From UBA8958 sp964571695 (GTDB lineage: Bacteria; Desulfobacterota; Syntrophia; Syntrophales; UBA8958), in NCBI GenBank assembly GCA_964571695.1, contig CAZNDG010000005.1, positions 47,650 to 111,649 on the forward strand: a stretch of DNA of 64,000 nt, written 5' to 3'. This document shows positions 8,967 to 18,339 of this stretch, piece after piece. The position numbers and the translations under genes are program-made. A model generated the notes under the pieces. The model saw only the letters and a program-made list of their open reading frames with translations. It was not told the origin of the DNA and ran no database searches. Numbering within the stretch: position 1 is the first letter of the stretch; the number at the start of each line of letters is the position of its first letter.

Positions 8967-8995
8967 TCTCTACATGGAATCGCTTCGGCTGTCAA
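8967..8995 (-). promoter_or_regulatory. Predicted sigma-70 promoter for nrpR-gdhA
   Basis: On the reverse strand a perfect TTGACA (8995-8990) is followed, after 17 bases, by TAGAGA (8972-8967). The -35 box is strong and the -10 box weak. The position, just upstream of the palindrome and nrpR start, fits the operon promoter. Confidence 0.5.
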
Positions 8996-9098
8996 TACAA
9001 AAGATAACCCCCGGCGGCGGGAGCCGCGGGGAAGGGGATGTCGGGTAAGGGTAGGATATTAATGCTATTTCATAAAAATGACTTTTTAATAGTCGCTG

Positions 9099-9120
9099 CT
9101 GGCGGCCTCACTGCCGCCAG
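9099..9120 (-). terminator. Hairpin at the end of the Mrp operon
   Basis: CTGGCGGC (9099-9106) pairs perfectly with GCCGCCAG (9113-9120). The stem overlaps the mnhG stop codon at 9108, and A/T-rich sequence follows on the reverse strand. It probably ends the antiporter transcript, although the U-run is interrupted. Confidence 0.5.
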
Positions 9121-9446
9121 GTTTCTCCCCGGGTGCGCGCGATGTTTTTCAGCCGCTGGTGCATCGCCGCCTTGGCCAGCATCTGGGCGCTCACGGGGGC
9201 CGTGATGAACAAAAACAGGGTGATGAGCAACTCGTGGAGACTGAGGCCGTCTCCCCGAGTGCTGAAATAGATCAGCGAGCCCATGACCAGGGAGCCCACC
9301 CCCAGGGTGGTGGCCTTGGTGGGACCGTGGAGGCGCATAAAAAAATCGGGCAGTTTCCACAGTCCGAAGGAGCCCACCAGGGCGAAGAGGCTGCCGATTA
9401 AAAGTAGGACGACCACTATCCATTCTATCCAAACCGACGTTTCCAT
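9108..9446 (-). CDS. mnhG: Mrp-type Na+/H+ antiporter subunit G
   Basis: The 112-residue membrane protein has three hydrophobic helices and the PDFFMRLHGPTKATTLGVGSLVMGSL segment (shown in part: RLHGPTKATTLGV) diagnostic of MnhG/MrpG. It is a small subunit of the heteromeric inner-membrane antiporter. AAGGAG precedes the ATG at 9446. It is the last gene of the mnhABCDEFG operon. Confidence 0.93.
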   Translation of the reverse strand: METSVWIEWIVVVLLLIGSLFALVGSFGLWKLPDFFMRLHGPTKATTLGVGSLVMGSLIYFSTRGDGLSLHELLITLFLFITAPVSAQMLAKAAMHQRLKNIARTRGETWRQ

Positions 9447-9456
9447 AGAGTGCTCC

Positions 9457-9726
9457 TTACTCGATGATATCGCCCCGCAGCAGGTGTTTGGCCACCGCCA
9501 CGGTGCCGATGAAGCCCATGACGGCAATGAGGAGCGCCGCCTCGAAGAAGAGGTCGGAGTCCAGGCGCATGCCCAGCAGGATGAGCAGGGCGATGGCGTT
9601 GATGTAGAGGGTATCGAGGGCGAGGATCCGGTCCGGCGGATCCGGTCCCTTGAACAGCCGCAGGGTGTTCAGGATCGCGGCCGCACCGATGATGCCCAGA
9701 CAGATCATGATTACCGGGTAGAGCAT
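9457..9726 (-). CDS. mnhF: Mrp-type Na+/H+ antiporter subunit F
   Basis: This 89-residue protein has three membrane helices and the conserved GPDPPDRILALDTLYINA segment of MnhF/MrpF. AGGAGG precedes the ATG, and the gene overlaps the end of mnhE by 16 bases, as is usual in this operon. Confidence 0.94.
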   Translation of the reverse strand: MLYPVIMICLGIIGAAAILNTLRLFKGPDPPDRILALDTLYINAIALLILLGMRLDSDLFFEAALLIAVMGFIGTVAVAKHLLRGDIIE

Positions 9727-10217
9727 ATAAAGACCTCCTGGAGTGGTTTTTCGTAGCGTTCCCTGATGGCGGCGACGAGGGCCGCCTCATCGACGACATT
9801 CAGGGCGTGGATCAGCAGCTTCCGGTGGTCGGCGCTGATGTCCGCAGTCACGGTTCCCGGCGTCAGGGAAATGATGCCGGCGAGGATGCCGATGGCGAAT
9901 TCATCCCGGAGTTCCAGGGAAAACTCCACGAAGGCGGGCTGTAAGCGCCGTGTCGGGCCCAGGATCAGGGCGGCGACCTCGATATTGGCCCGGATGATGT
10001 CCCCGAGGACCCGGAGGACGAGGCGAACCATGGTCGCCGGTCGGTGGAGTCGTGGCGGGTTCGGCCAGAAGACCCGGGTGGCCATGGGGATGGCGACGGC
10101 CAGTGCCAGCCCCGAAATCAGGACGAGGGCGGACAGGTCATTCTGGACAAGGAGCCAGACGAGGAAAAGAAGGATGCTCAGCCAGGGCTGGGGAAGAAGA
10201 CGCCGGATTCCGGTCAT
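9711..10217 (-). CDS. mnhE: Mrp-type Na+/H+ antiporter subunit E
   Basis: The 168-residue protein has two N-terminal membrane helices and a cytoplasmic half with the ISLTPGTVTADIS motif of MnhE, followed by HALNVVDE. It starts at ATG 10217, overlapping the mnhD stop as ATGA. The frame is open further upstream, but that sequence is the antisense-frame of mnhD and is not part of the protein. Confidence 0.93.
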   Translation of the reverse strand: MTGIRRLLPQPWLSILLFLVWLLVQNDLSALVLISGLALAVAIPMATRVFWPNPPRLHRPATMVRLVLRVLGDIIRANIEVAALILGPTRRLQPAFVEFSLELRDEFAIGILAGIISLTPGTVTADISADHRKLLIHALNVVDEAALVAAIRERYEKPLQEVFICSTR

Positions 10218-11737
10218 GGCGAGCCTCCCGACGGCGCCGTCAGGTGGGGCAGCACCTCGGCGATGTAAACGGCGGGTGAGAGGAGTTGGCCGGCGGCGCC
10301 GTCGAGATAGGCCAGGATCGGACCGGCGCCGATAACCAGAATCGGCGCTGCCGCCAGCAGCAGGACCGCGGCGCCGAGACGCACGGGGTCCGGGGTGCCG
10401 CCCGGGGCGGCTGTTTCCGTCTGCCGCCAGAAGAGGGTGCTGCCGGCCCGGCTCAAGGCGATGAGGATTAGCAACCCGCCGCCCAAAACGGCCGTGTAGA
10501 GCCCGAGTGCCGGCGGGCCGTCGCCGGCGGCGGCGAGGAGGAGGGCCTTGCCGAGGAATCCCGAGAAGGGCGGCATCCCCGCCACGGCAACGGCGCCGGC
10601 GAAGAACAGGCCGCTGAGGAACCAAGGTCTTCCCAGCGGCGGTCCCGGGATCAGGAGTCCGGCCACGGCTGGCCCCCGGGCCCGGGCAATGACTCCGGCC
10701 AGGAGGAACAACGCCCCACTGATCCAGGTGGAGTGTATCAGATAGTAAAGACCGGCGACCAGGGCCTCCCGGCTGCCCAGGACCACGGCGGCCAGGAGGA
10801 CGCCCACGGAGGACAGGACCAGATAGGCCACCAGGGCGCCGATGTTGCGGGCCGCGAGAGCGCCCACGGCGCCGAGCGTGATGGTGATCAGGGCCGCCGC
10901 CCACAGCCAGTCATGGGCGAACATGGCCAGGACGCCGGCCCCCCGGTTGAAGATCAGGGTGTCCACCCGTAGGATGGCATAGATCCCCACCTTGGTCATG
11001 ACGGCGAAGAGGGCCGCCGCCGGCGCCGCCGCCGCAGCGTATGCCCGGGGCAGCCAGAAATGGAGGGGGAAAGCGGCGGCCTTGAGACCGAAGGCCGTCC
11101 ACAACAGCGCACCCGCCGCTCCGAACAGGGGGGCGTCCGGAGGGGGGACGCCGGCGATGCGGACGGCCAGGTCGGCCATGTTGATGGTGCCCGCCCCGCC
11201 GTAAAAAATCCCCAGGGCGATGAGGAACAGCGCCGAGCCGGTGATGTTAAGGACGACGTAGGAGAGACCGGCCCTGGTTCGAAGCCGGTCGGACCCGTGG
11301 AGGAGGAGGCCGTAAGAGGCAATGAGGAGGATCTCGAAGCAGACGAAGAGATTGAACAGATCTCCGGTGAGAAAGGCCCCGTTGATCCCCATCAACTGAA
11401 ACTGAAACAGGGTGTGGAAACTCTTCCCTTCCTCGTCGTCCCCCCGGAGGGCGTAGAGGAGGGCGGCGACGGCCAGCACCGCCGTGGTCAGGAGCATCAG
11501 CGCCGCCAGTCGGTCGACGACCAGGACGATCCCGAAGGGCGGGGGCCAGTTGCCAAGGGCATAGACCGAGATACCCCCGCCGGCCCGGTATATGAGGGCG
11601 GCGGCCAGGGGGATCTGGAGCAGCGTCGCCATCAGCGACAAAAGGCGGTGAGAGCCCCTGCCGCCGCCGGTCGTCATGGCCAGCCAGGCACCGGCGAACA
11701 TGGGGAGGAGCACCGGGAGGACCGGGAGGTGATTCAT
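10214..11737 (-). CDS. mnhD: Mrp-type Na+/H+ antiporter subunit D (NuoN/M-like)
   Basis: The 507-residue polytopic protein belongs to the proton-translocating NADH dehydrogenase subunit family. It has FEILLIASYGLLLHG, with the conserved helix-5 glutamate, and the KAAAFPLHFWLPRAYAAAA segment with the conserved lysine. In Mrp complexes MrpD forms one of the ion channels. ATG 11737 overlaps mnhC by four bases and mnhE follows with ATGA overlap. Confidence 0.94.
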   Translation of the reverse strand: MNHLPVLPVLLPMFAGAWLAMTTGGGRGSHRLLSLMATLLQIPLAAALIYRAGGGISVYALGNWPPPFGIVLVVDRLAALMLLTTAVLAVAALLYALRGDDEEGKSFHTLFQFQLMGINGAFLTGDLFNLFVCFEILLIASYGLLLHGSDRLRTRAGLSYVVLNITGSALFLIALGIFYGGAGTINMADLAVRIAGVPPPDAPLFGAAGALLWTAFGLKAAAFPLHFWLPRAYAAAAAPAAALFAVMTKVGIYAILRVDTLIFNRGAGVLAMFAHDWLWAAALITITLGAVGALAARNIGALVAYLVLSSVGVLLAAVVLGSREALVAGLYYLIHSTWISGALFLLAGVIARARGPAVAGLLIPGPPLGRPWFLSGLFFAGAVAVAGMPPFSGFLGKALLLAAAGDGPPALGLYTAVLGGGLLILIALSRAGSTLFWRQTETAAPGGTPDPVRLGAAVLLLAAAPILVIGAGPILAYLDGAAGQLLSPAVYIAEVLPHLTAPSGGSP

Positions 11738-12069
11738 GTGCCCTCCTCCGCGTCTTTTCCGTCCACGTGATCCGTCCCCTCCTCGCCGAGACTGCGGAGG
11801 GCTAGGGCCAGGGCGAAGGCGGTCATGGCGAAGCCGATGACGATGGCGGTGAGGACCAGGGCCTGGGGCAGGGGGTCCGCGTAGCTTTCCCCCTGGCCGA
11901 TCACCGCCGGGACGCCCGTCTGGAGCCGGCCCATGGAGAATAGAAAGAGATTGACGGCGTAACTGACGAGGGTGAGGCCGACGATCACGGGGAAGGTGCG
12001 GGCGCGGAGGAGAAGATAAACCCCTCCCGCCGTCAGGGTGCCGATCATGATGGCGAAGAGCGCTTCCAT
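11734..12069 (-). CDS. mnhC: Mrp-type Na+/H+ antiporter subunit C (NuoK-like)
   Basis: This 111-residue three-helix protein is a NuoK homologue, with VGLTLVSYAVNLFLFSMG and the ALVLTAIVIGFAMTAFALAL helix typical of MnhC. The start ATG overlaps the stop of mnhAB and its own stop overlaps mnhD, both as four-base junctions. Confidence 0.94.
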   Translation of the reverse strand: MEALFAIMIGTLTAGGVYLLLRARTFPVIVGLTLVSYAVNLFLFSMGRLQTGVPAVIGQGESYADPLPQALVLTAIVIGFAMTAFALALALRSLGEEGTDHVDGKDAEEGT

Positions 12070-14864
12070 CACTGCTCCTTTGGGGCCGCACGTCCCGTGG
12101 AAAGCCTGCCCAAGGTGGCCAGGACGAGTAGGGTGGCGCCCACCACGGTGCCGAAGACGCCCAGGTCGAATAGCATGGCGCTGGCTGCTTCGATTTCGCC
12201 CAAGAGGGGGAGATGAAAGTGACCGAAGGCGCTGGTTAGAAAGGGGTGGCCGAAGAACCAACTGGCCAGTCCGGTCAGTCCGGCGATCGTGACGCCGGCG
12301 CCGGTGAGGAGGTGGTGGTTGAGCCGCCACCGTTTGAACGTCCAGGCTTCGCCCGCCGCCATGTATTGGAGGATCAGCGCGGCGGCGGTGATGAGGCCGG
12401 CGATGAATCCGCCCCCCGGTAAATTGTGCCCCCGGAAAAAGATAAATACCGAGACCAGCATGGCCAAAGGCAATATGATCCGGGACAGGTTCCGCAGCAA
12501 TAGGGGATAGGCGTCCTCCGCCCAGGGGCGTTTCAGGGCGTCGGTCTGGGGAACCGGAAGCCGCAGGCCGGTAATGAGGGCGTAAATGGCCACCGCGGCG
12601 ATGGCCAGGACGGTGATCTCCCCCAGGGTGTCGAAGCCCCGGAAGTCCACCAGGATTACGTTCACCACATTGGCGCCGCCGCCGCCGGCGACACTGTTTT
12701 CCAGATAGAATCCGGAGATGCCCTCGTAGGGACGGGTCAGGATCGCGTATGCCGGGGCGCCGATCAGGACCCCGGCCAGGACGGCCAGGGCGGTATCCCG
12801 AATGCGGCGCGGCAACGACGACTCGGCGGGGGTGGTGCGGGGCAGGAAAAACAGCGCCAGGACGAAGAGGATGATCGTCACCATCTCCACCGCCAGTTGA
12901 GTCAGGGCGAGGTCCGGGGCGGAAAAGCGGGCAAAGGCCAGGGCCACCATGAGCCCCACCACGCTGAGCATGATCAGGGAAACGAGACGCCGGCGATGCC
13001 ACCGTACGGTGGCGGCCGTGGCGGCCATGAGGATCACGGCGCCGATCAGGGTCGGAATGTCCACGGGATTTACGGGAATGGCTCCGGAGAGGCTGGGCAG
13101 GCGGAGGAGCCAGGCCCCCACGCCCGTCAGGGCGACGACAAGGAGCCAGAAGAGCGAACGGGAAAGGGAGCCGTTATCCAGAAGGGAGGTAAACCCCCGG
13201 GCGCCCCGGATCAGGAGGCGGAGGGCCCCCTCGTAAAGGGAACCGGCGTCTATGGTCCTCTTGCCTTCATACCAGGCGTACAGCGGCCGTCGCCGGGCGT
13301 AGATCAGCACCCCGCCCGCCATGGCCAGGAAACTCATGAGCAGGGGCGGATTGAAACCGTGCCAGAGGGCGAGGCTGTATGGGGGAGGCGCGGCGCCCAG
13401 GGTGGCGGCGGCCGCGGCGGCAAGCGGGAGGGCGACGGTCAGGTTGGGAAGGAGGCCCACCAGGATGCATACCGTCGCCAGGATCTCCACGGGGAGCTTC
13501 ATGTAGCGCGGCGGCTCATGGGGGGGATAGATGGGCAGGTTGACCGGCTCGCCGTTGAAGAAGACGTCATGGATGAAGCGGATGGAATAGGCGACGGCGA
13601 AGGCCCCGGCCACCGTGGCAGCTACCGGGATCACCCAACTGCCGGGACCGAGGAGCCGCTGTTCCAGCGTCTCGGCGAAGAACATCTCCTTGCTGAGGAA
13701 TCCGTTGAGAAGCGGCGCTCCGGCCATGGCGGCGGCAGCGGTCATGGCCAGGGTGGCGGTATGGGGCATGAAGCCCCAGAGGCCGTTGATCCGCCTCATG
13801 TCCCGGGTGCCCGTTTCATGGTCGATGATGCCCGCCGCCATGAACAGAGAGGCCTTGAAGGTGGCATGATTGATGATGTGAAACAGCGCCGCGACCACCG
13901 CCAGAGGGGAGTTGAGCCCGAACAGCAGGGTGATGAGTCCCAGATGGCTCAGGGTGGAATAGGCCAGCAGGCCCTTGAGATCGTGGCGGAACAGGGCGGC
14001 GTAGGCCCCCATGACGAGTGTGGCCAGCCCCGTGGTGCCCACGAGGTAGAACCAGAGTTCGCCGCCCGACAGGGCGGGGTATAGACGGGCCAGGAGAAAC
14101 ACCCCGGCCTTGACCATGGTGGCGGAATGGAGATAGGCCGACACGGGGGTTGGCGCCGCCATGGCCCGGGGCAGCCAGAAATGGAAGGGGAACTGCGCCG
14201 ATTTGGTAAAGGCGCCAGTCAGGATCAGGGTCAAAACCAGAGGGTAGAGGTGGTGGCCACGGATCGACTCTCCCGAGGCTAGGATCGTCGTCAGTTCGTA
14301 GCTTCCGGTGATCCGGCCCAAAAGGAGGATGCCGGCCAGGAGGGCCAGCCCCCCCCCGCCGGTGACCGTAAGGGCCATGCGGGCGCCCCGGCGGGCCTCT
14401 CCGTCATCCGTCCAATAGCCGATGAGGAGGAAGGAGGAGAGGCTGGTTAGCTCCCAGAAGAAAAACAGCGCCAAGAGGTTTTCCGCCAGGGCGACGCCAA
14501 GCATGGAGGTCATGAAGAGGAGCAGGAAGGAAAGGAAACGGCCCAGAGAATCCTTTTGTGACAGGTAGTAGTAGGAGTAGAAGATGATGAGGATGCCGAT
14601 GCCGAGGATCAGGAGGGCGAAGACAAGACCCAGGCCGTCTATGCGGAAGGACGGATCGATCCCCAGGGCCGGCAGCCAGGGCCGGCTTTGGATAAAGGTC
14701 GCACCGTTCATCAAGACGTCGATCCCGTAAGGGGCGAGGAGGGCCAGGGCGGCAAGGGGCGCCGCCATGGCCCCGGCCGTGCCTGCCTTGCGTCCATGCC
14801 GACAGGCCGGCAGGGTCAGGAGTACGCCCAGAAGGGGCAGCAGGGCGATCAGGGCCAGGGTCAC
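12069..14864 (-). CDS. mnhA: Fused Mrp Na+/H+ antiporter subunits A and B
   Basis: The 931-residue protein begins with the NuoL-like MrpA core (FFFWELTSLSSFLLIGYW; KSAQFPFHFWLPRAMAAPTP). It continues through the MrpA-specific C-terminal helices and a DUF4040/MbhD-like region (FARFSAPDLALTQLAVEM), and ends in a MnhB domain (GHNLPGGGFIAGLITAAALI). MnhB is a separate gene in many bacteria, so this is an A-B fusion, as also occurs in some Gram-negative Mrp operons. It forms the large ion channel of the antiporter. The start is GTG 14864 with AAAGGA 8 bases upstream. It leads the ABCDEFG operon. Confidence 0.93.
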   Translation of the reverse strand: MTLALIALLPLLGVLLTLPACRHGRKAGTAGAMAAPLAALALLAPYGIDVLMNGATFIQSRPWLPALGIDPSFRIDGLGLVFALLILGIGILIIFYSYYYLSQKDSLGRFLSFLLLFMTSMLGVALAENLLALFFFWELTSLSSFLLIGYWTDDGEARRGARMALTVTGGGGLALLAGILLLGRITGSYELTTILASGESIRGHHLYPLVLTLILTGAFTKSAQFPFHFWLPRAMAAPTPVSAYLHSATMVKAGVFLLARLYPALSGGELWFYLVGTTGLATLVMGAYAALFRHDLKGLLAYSTLSHLGLITLLFGLNSPLAVVAALFHIINHATFKASLFMAAGIIDHETGTRDMRRINGLWGFMPHTATLAMTAAAAMAGAPLLNGFLSKEMFFAETLEQRLLGPGSWVIPVAATVAGAFAVAYSIRFIHDVFFNGEPVNLPIYPPHEPPRYMKLPVEILATVCILVGLLPNLTVALPLAAAAAATLGAAPPPYSLALWHGFNPPLLMSFLAMAGGVLIYARRRPLYAWYEGKRTIDAGSLYEGALRLLIRGARGFTSLLDNGSLSRSLFWLLVVALTGVGAWLLRLPSLSGAIPVNPVDIPTLIGAVILMAATAATVRWHRRRLVSLIMLSVVGLMVALAFARFSAPDLALTQLAVEMVTIILFVLALFFLPRTTPAESSLPRRIRDTALAVLAGVLIGAPAYAILTRPYEGISGFYLENSVAGGGGANVVNVILVDFRGFDTLGEITVLAIAAVAIYALITGLRLPVPQTDALKRPWAEDAYPLLLRNLSRIILPLAMLVSVFIFFRGHNLPGGGFIAGLITAAALILQYMAAGEAWTFKRWRLNHHLLTGAGVTIAGLTGLASWFFGHPFLTSAFGHFHLPLLGEIEAASAMLFDLGVFGTVVGATLLVLATLGRLSTGRAAPKEQ

Positions 14865-14916
14865 GGGTCATGTCCTTTCTTGCGGTATGTCATGTTCTTG
14901 CCGTTGATACCCTTCC

Positions 14917-16611
14917 CTACAGATAGGTGCGGGAAAAACTGAGTTCCGCTTCGGGGGAGCCGATGAGGATCAGCTCGGAATCGGCCTCCACGGGGAGGAA
15001 GGGATCGGGATTGATGGCGACGTTATCCCCCCGGCGGATGCCAATGACGGAGCAGCCCGTTTCGGGGCGGATCCGGGACTGAGCCAGGGTCTTACCCGCC
15101 AGGGCGGGGGGCAGGGGGATGGTGAAGATGTTCAGGCCTTCGGCAAGCATGAACATGTCTTCCTTCCGGAGGTAGTTGAAGATCGCGTTGGCGCCCAGGG
15201 AGGCGTAGGACATGACGAAATCCGCCCCGGCCCGGTGCAGGGTGGAGATGTTACGGTCCGTGTTGGCCCGGCAGATTATCTGCATGTCCGGACGGAGGCT
15301 CCGGAGGTATTTGGCGAGATAGATGTTGGTCGCGTCGTCGTGGGTGGTGATGAGGGCGGCGGGGGTCTTTTCGATCCAGGCCCGTTTCAGGGTGCCGATG
15401 TCGGCGGCGTCGCCGGTTATGTAGCAGGCGTCGTCCTCGGCGCGCCGGGGGTTCTTTTCCACGATGAGGTAATCGACCTCCCGCTCCTTGAACCGCTGGG
15501 CGATCGCCTTTCCCACCCGCCCGCCGCCGATGATGATCACCGGGTCGCCGGCGTGGCGGGTCAACTGGTAGAATCCATACACCTCGTCGTAACGGGCGAT
15601 CTGCTCTTCCGTGCCGGCGAAGACCAGGGCGGTGGAGCGATTGATCGCGGCCTCCGGGGTCGGAGCTACGAATCTCCCCCGCTCCCAGACGGCGATGACC
15701 GTTACCCCGATCTCTTCCCGAAGGCGGCTTTCCGCCAGGGTTTTACCTACCAGCGGGGTGCTGATCGCGGGGGCTTCGGCGATGATGAGGTTGTCGAAGC
15801 GCCCCAGGACATTGGCGCGAAAATCACCGCCGATGGTCCAGCCCGCCAGGGAACGCCCGAGGATCTCCGTAAGTTCCAGGACCCGGGTGCATCCCGCCAG
15901 ATAGAGGATATCGACGGAGTGGGGCGAGTCGGAGGTGGCGACCACGGGAACGGTTTCCGTTATCTCCCGGACGGTGAATGCGATGTTGGTGTTCATCTCG
16001 TCACGGTTCGTCGCCACGACCATGGCGGCCTGCTCCGCCCGCATCTTCCGGTATGTTTCCGGATCGTCGATATGGCCCACGGCGATCCGTACCCCCGCGT
16101 CATAGAGTTCCTTCGACCGCTCGTATTCGTCCACGATCACCACATAATCCCGTTTATAAATGCCCAGCTTTTCGATGAGGGCCATGGTTACTTGATCGTA
16201 AGATGTGATGATGACGTGATTTTTAGTCCCGGGCGGCAGTTCCTGGGCATAGCGCTTTCTGGTTTCCGCCTCGATCCACGGGGCGAAAAAGAACTTGATG
16301 AAGGCGAAGGGCAGGAGGATCAGCAGGAAGATTACCCCGGATAAAAGCACGAGGATGGAGAAGATGCGCCCCACGTCGGAATGGAAGGTGATGTCGCCGA
16401 AGCCCAGGGTGCTCATGACGACCATGGTCCAGTAGAGGCCCGTGAGCCAGGAGTGCCTCTGCCCTTCCGCCGCCATGAGGAGGTGAAAAATGACGCTATA
16501 GGCAGTGATCATGACGAACAGCACGAGGAAGAATCGCAGCAGCATCCTGATGTTCTGCCGGGTGCTCTCCCCTTTGAGGAAGTAACTGACTACGGAGGGC
16601 AAAAATTTCAT
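14917..16611 (-). CDS. Two-TM potassium channel with tandem RCK domains (GsuK/MthK-like)
   Basis: The 564-residue protein has one membrane helix (about 22-46), a pore loop with filter TLGFGD (68-73), a second helix, then two cytoplasmic RCK units each with N and C lobes. The second RCK has an intact dinucleotide motif, IIIGGGRVG, while the first (IITSYDQV) lacks the glycine motif. This asymmetric architecture matches the Geobacter GsuK type of ligand-gated K+ channel. TLGFGD differs from the classical TVGYGD filter by conservative changes that still fit K+ selectivity. GGGAGGAG precedes the ATG. It lies just upstream of the Mrp operon on the same strand. Confidence 0.88.
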   Translation of the reverse strand: MKFLPSVVSYFLKGESTRQNIRMLLRFFLVLFVMITAYSVIFHLLMAAEGQRHSWLTGLYWTMVVMSTLGFGDITFHSDVGRIFSILVLLSGVIFLLILLPFAFIKFFFAPWIEAETRKRYAQELPPGTKNHVIITSYDQVTMALIEKLGIYKRDYVVIVDEYERSKELYDAGVRIAVGHIDDPETYRKMRAEQAAMVVATNRDEMNTNIAFTVREITETVPVVATSDSPHSVDILYLAGCTRVLELTEILGRSLAGWTIGGDFRANVLGRFDNLIIAEAPAISTPLVGKTLAESRLREEIGVTVIAVWERGRFVAPTPEAAINRSTALVFAGTEEQIARYDEVYGFYQLTRHAGDPVIIIGGGRVGKAIAQRFKEREVDYLIVEKNPRRAEDDACYITGDAADIGTLKRAWIEKTPAALITTHDDATNIYLAKYLRSLRPDMQIICRANTDRNISTLHRAGADFVMSYASLGANAIFNYLRKEDMFMLAEGLNIFTIPLPPALAGKTLAQSRIRPETGCSVIGIRRGDNVAINPDPFLPVEADSELILIGSPEAELSFSRTYL

Positions 16612-16678
16612 CGCTCCTCCCGGAATTGTCCGTCCGAGACCGGCGGCTGCTTGTCCGCGCCGGGGGCTGGCTTCCGAT

Positions 16679-17746
16679 TCATTTGCGGTCCGTCACTTGT
16701 TTGATCTTGTGATACCGGTACTGCACATAGGCGTCCCGGATTGCCACATAGGGGTCGATGGCCGCTTCCTTGAGGGCTTCGTAATCGCCGATGCCCAGGG
16801 ATGTCTCGTTGAGTTTGTAACCGGCGGCGATGCTGGTGGCGGCATACCAGGGGGGGACCCAGGCCAGAGGGTCCATAAGGATATCGCCCGCGAGTCCGAT
16901 GGTGTCCCGGGGGCTGGAGGGGCCCAAGACGGGCCAGTTGATGAAGAAGCCGGGGCCGATGCCGTGAACGCCCAGGGTTTGGCCCAAGTCCCGTCGCTGT
17001 TTGGGGAGGTTGATTGCCTCATCGGAGGCCAGGTCGAACAGCCCCCCGAGCCCCCAGACCGAATTGATGACGAACCGCCCCGTTTCCACGGCGGCGCAGG
17101 GCAGATCCAACTGGAGGACGCAGTTGACGAACCGCACCGGGAAGGCGATGTTGACAAAGACGTTCCGGATGCTGATCCGCACCCCTTCCGGAAGCACCTT
17201 GGCGTATCCCTGGGCCACCGGTTTGATGACCCAGAAGTAGAGCTTGTCGTTGAAATGATACATGGCCCGGTTGAAGGGTTCCCAGGGGTCGGCGATGGTG
17301 AGGGACTCCTCCCGGGGACCGGCGGCTGAGTCCGCTTCCCCTTCGTCGTCATCGGCGATGAAATCGTCCTCAAGGCCCTCGTCCGCCTCGCCGGAGGCTT
17401 CTCCCGTGTCTGCCTGCGTGTCAGGACCGACCGGAGGGGCGGCGGACGGGGAAGTATCCGGCCCCGGATTCGCCGCCGCGGTAACCGGATTATCCTTGGG
17501 CCGGGCAGACGATCCCGATTCCGGGTCCGGAGCGGCCGTAACCACGGCGACCGACTGGGATGCGGAGGGGTCGGCCGTGATGCGGGTCAGCGCCGCCGGG
17601 GCGGACGACACCGGCGGCGGGGCCTGTTTGTGGCTGTGGGCGCAGCCCCCGGTGAGAAAAACGAACGCCAGCGCCGCGATCAGGCACGATCGCAAGACTG
17701 GAATCGTCTTGCCTTCCTTCCGGCTTTCTCCGGCCATTTCGCTCAC
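16679..17746 (-). CDS. mlaA: MlaA-type outer membrane lipoprotein
   Basis: The 355-residue precursor has a hydrophobic signal ending in the lipobox LTGGC, then a long low-complexity Pro/Ala/Asp-rich linker (about residues 40-145), then the MlaA domain. This starts DPWEPFNRAMYHFNDKLYFW and includes the GVHGIGPGFFINWPVLGPSSPRD signature. MlaA sits in the outer membrane and removes misplaced phospholipids from the outer leaflet, handing them to MlaC. The linker is longer than in the Escherichia coli protein. The start overlaps the mlaC stop by four bases, and it is the last gene of mlaEFDCA. Confidence 0.93.
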   Translation of the reverse strand: MSEMAGESRKEGKTIPVLRSCLIAALAFVFLTGGCAHSHKQAPPPVSSAPAALTRITADPSASQSVAVVTAAPDPESGSSARPKDNPVTAAANPGPDTSPSAAPPVGPDTQADTGEASGEADEGLEDDFIADDDEGEADSAAGPREESLTIADPWEPFNRAMYHFNDKLYFWVIKPVAQGYAKVLPEGVRISIRNVFVNIAFPVRFVNCVLQLDLPCAAVETGRFVINSVWGLGGLFDLASDEAINLPKQRRDLGQTLGVHGIGPGFFINWPVLGPSSPRDTIGLAGDILMDPLAWVPPWYAATSIAAGYKLNETSLGIGDYEALKEAAIDPYVAIRDAYVQYRYHKIKQVTDRK

Positions 17747-18339
17747 TGACCTTTCACCTTTTCCCTCAGTGTAGCCAGCAACTCCTCCGGCGTGCTTTTC
17801 GCCAGGATGCCGTTAAACTGAGTGCGGTAGTTCTGGACCAGGCTGACGTTCTCGACGACGACGTCATAGACCTTCCAAATGTTGTTTTTCATGATCACCC
17901 GGTAGGAGATGGGGATTTCCTTTCCCGAAGCGATAATGCGCGACTGCACCTCCGCCAGGTTTTCCCCCCGGGGGATCTCCCGGTCGAAAACAATCTTTTC
18001 GTTGGTGTAGGAAAGGATCTTGTCGATATAGGCCTTTTCCAGCACCTGCTTGAAAAGCTGGACGAATTCTTTCCGTTCGGCGGGGCTGAATTTGTTCCAG
18101 TTCCGGGCCAGGGTGCGCCGGGACAACTCGACGTCATCGAACATGACATCGTAAACGATCCGCAGTTTTGCCTTTTTGGTTTCTTTGGCCCCCTCTCCCT
18201 TGAGTTTCGGATCGCGTAGAATGGACAGAACCTTGTTGACGTTTTCCTCCACGGTGTTTCGGGGCGCCCCGGCATGGGCCGGCAGCGCGGACAGCAGCAT
18301 CAGGACGATGCCCAGGACCGCAAAAGTCTTTTTGTTCAT
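17743..18339 (-). CDS. mlaC: MlaC periplasmic phospholipid carrier
   Basis: The 198-residue protein has a signal peptide (LGIVLMLLSALPAHA) and the MlaC/Ttg2D fold region with LARNWNKFSPAERKEFVQLF and WKVYDVVVENVSLVQNYR. It ferries phospholipids across the periplasm between MlaA and the MlaFED transporter. It overlaps mlaD and mlaA by four bases on either side. Confidence 0.94.
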   Translation of the reverse strand: MNKKTFAVLGIVLMLLSALPAHAGAPRNTVEENVNKVLSILRDPKLKGEGAKETKKAKLRIVYDVMFDDVELSRRTLARNWNKFSPAERKEFVQLFKQVLEKAYIDKILSYTNEKIVFDREIPRGENLAEVQSRIIASGKEIPISYRVIMKNNIWKVYDVVVENVSLVQNYRTQFNGILAKSTPEELLATLREKVKGQ

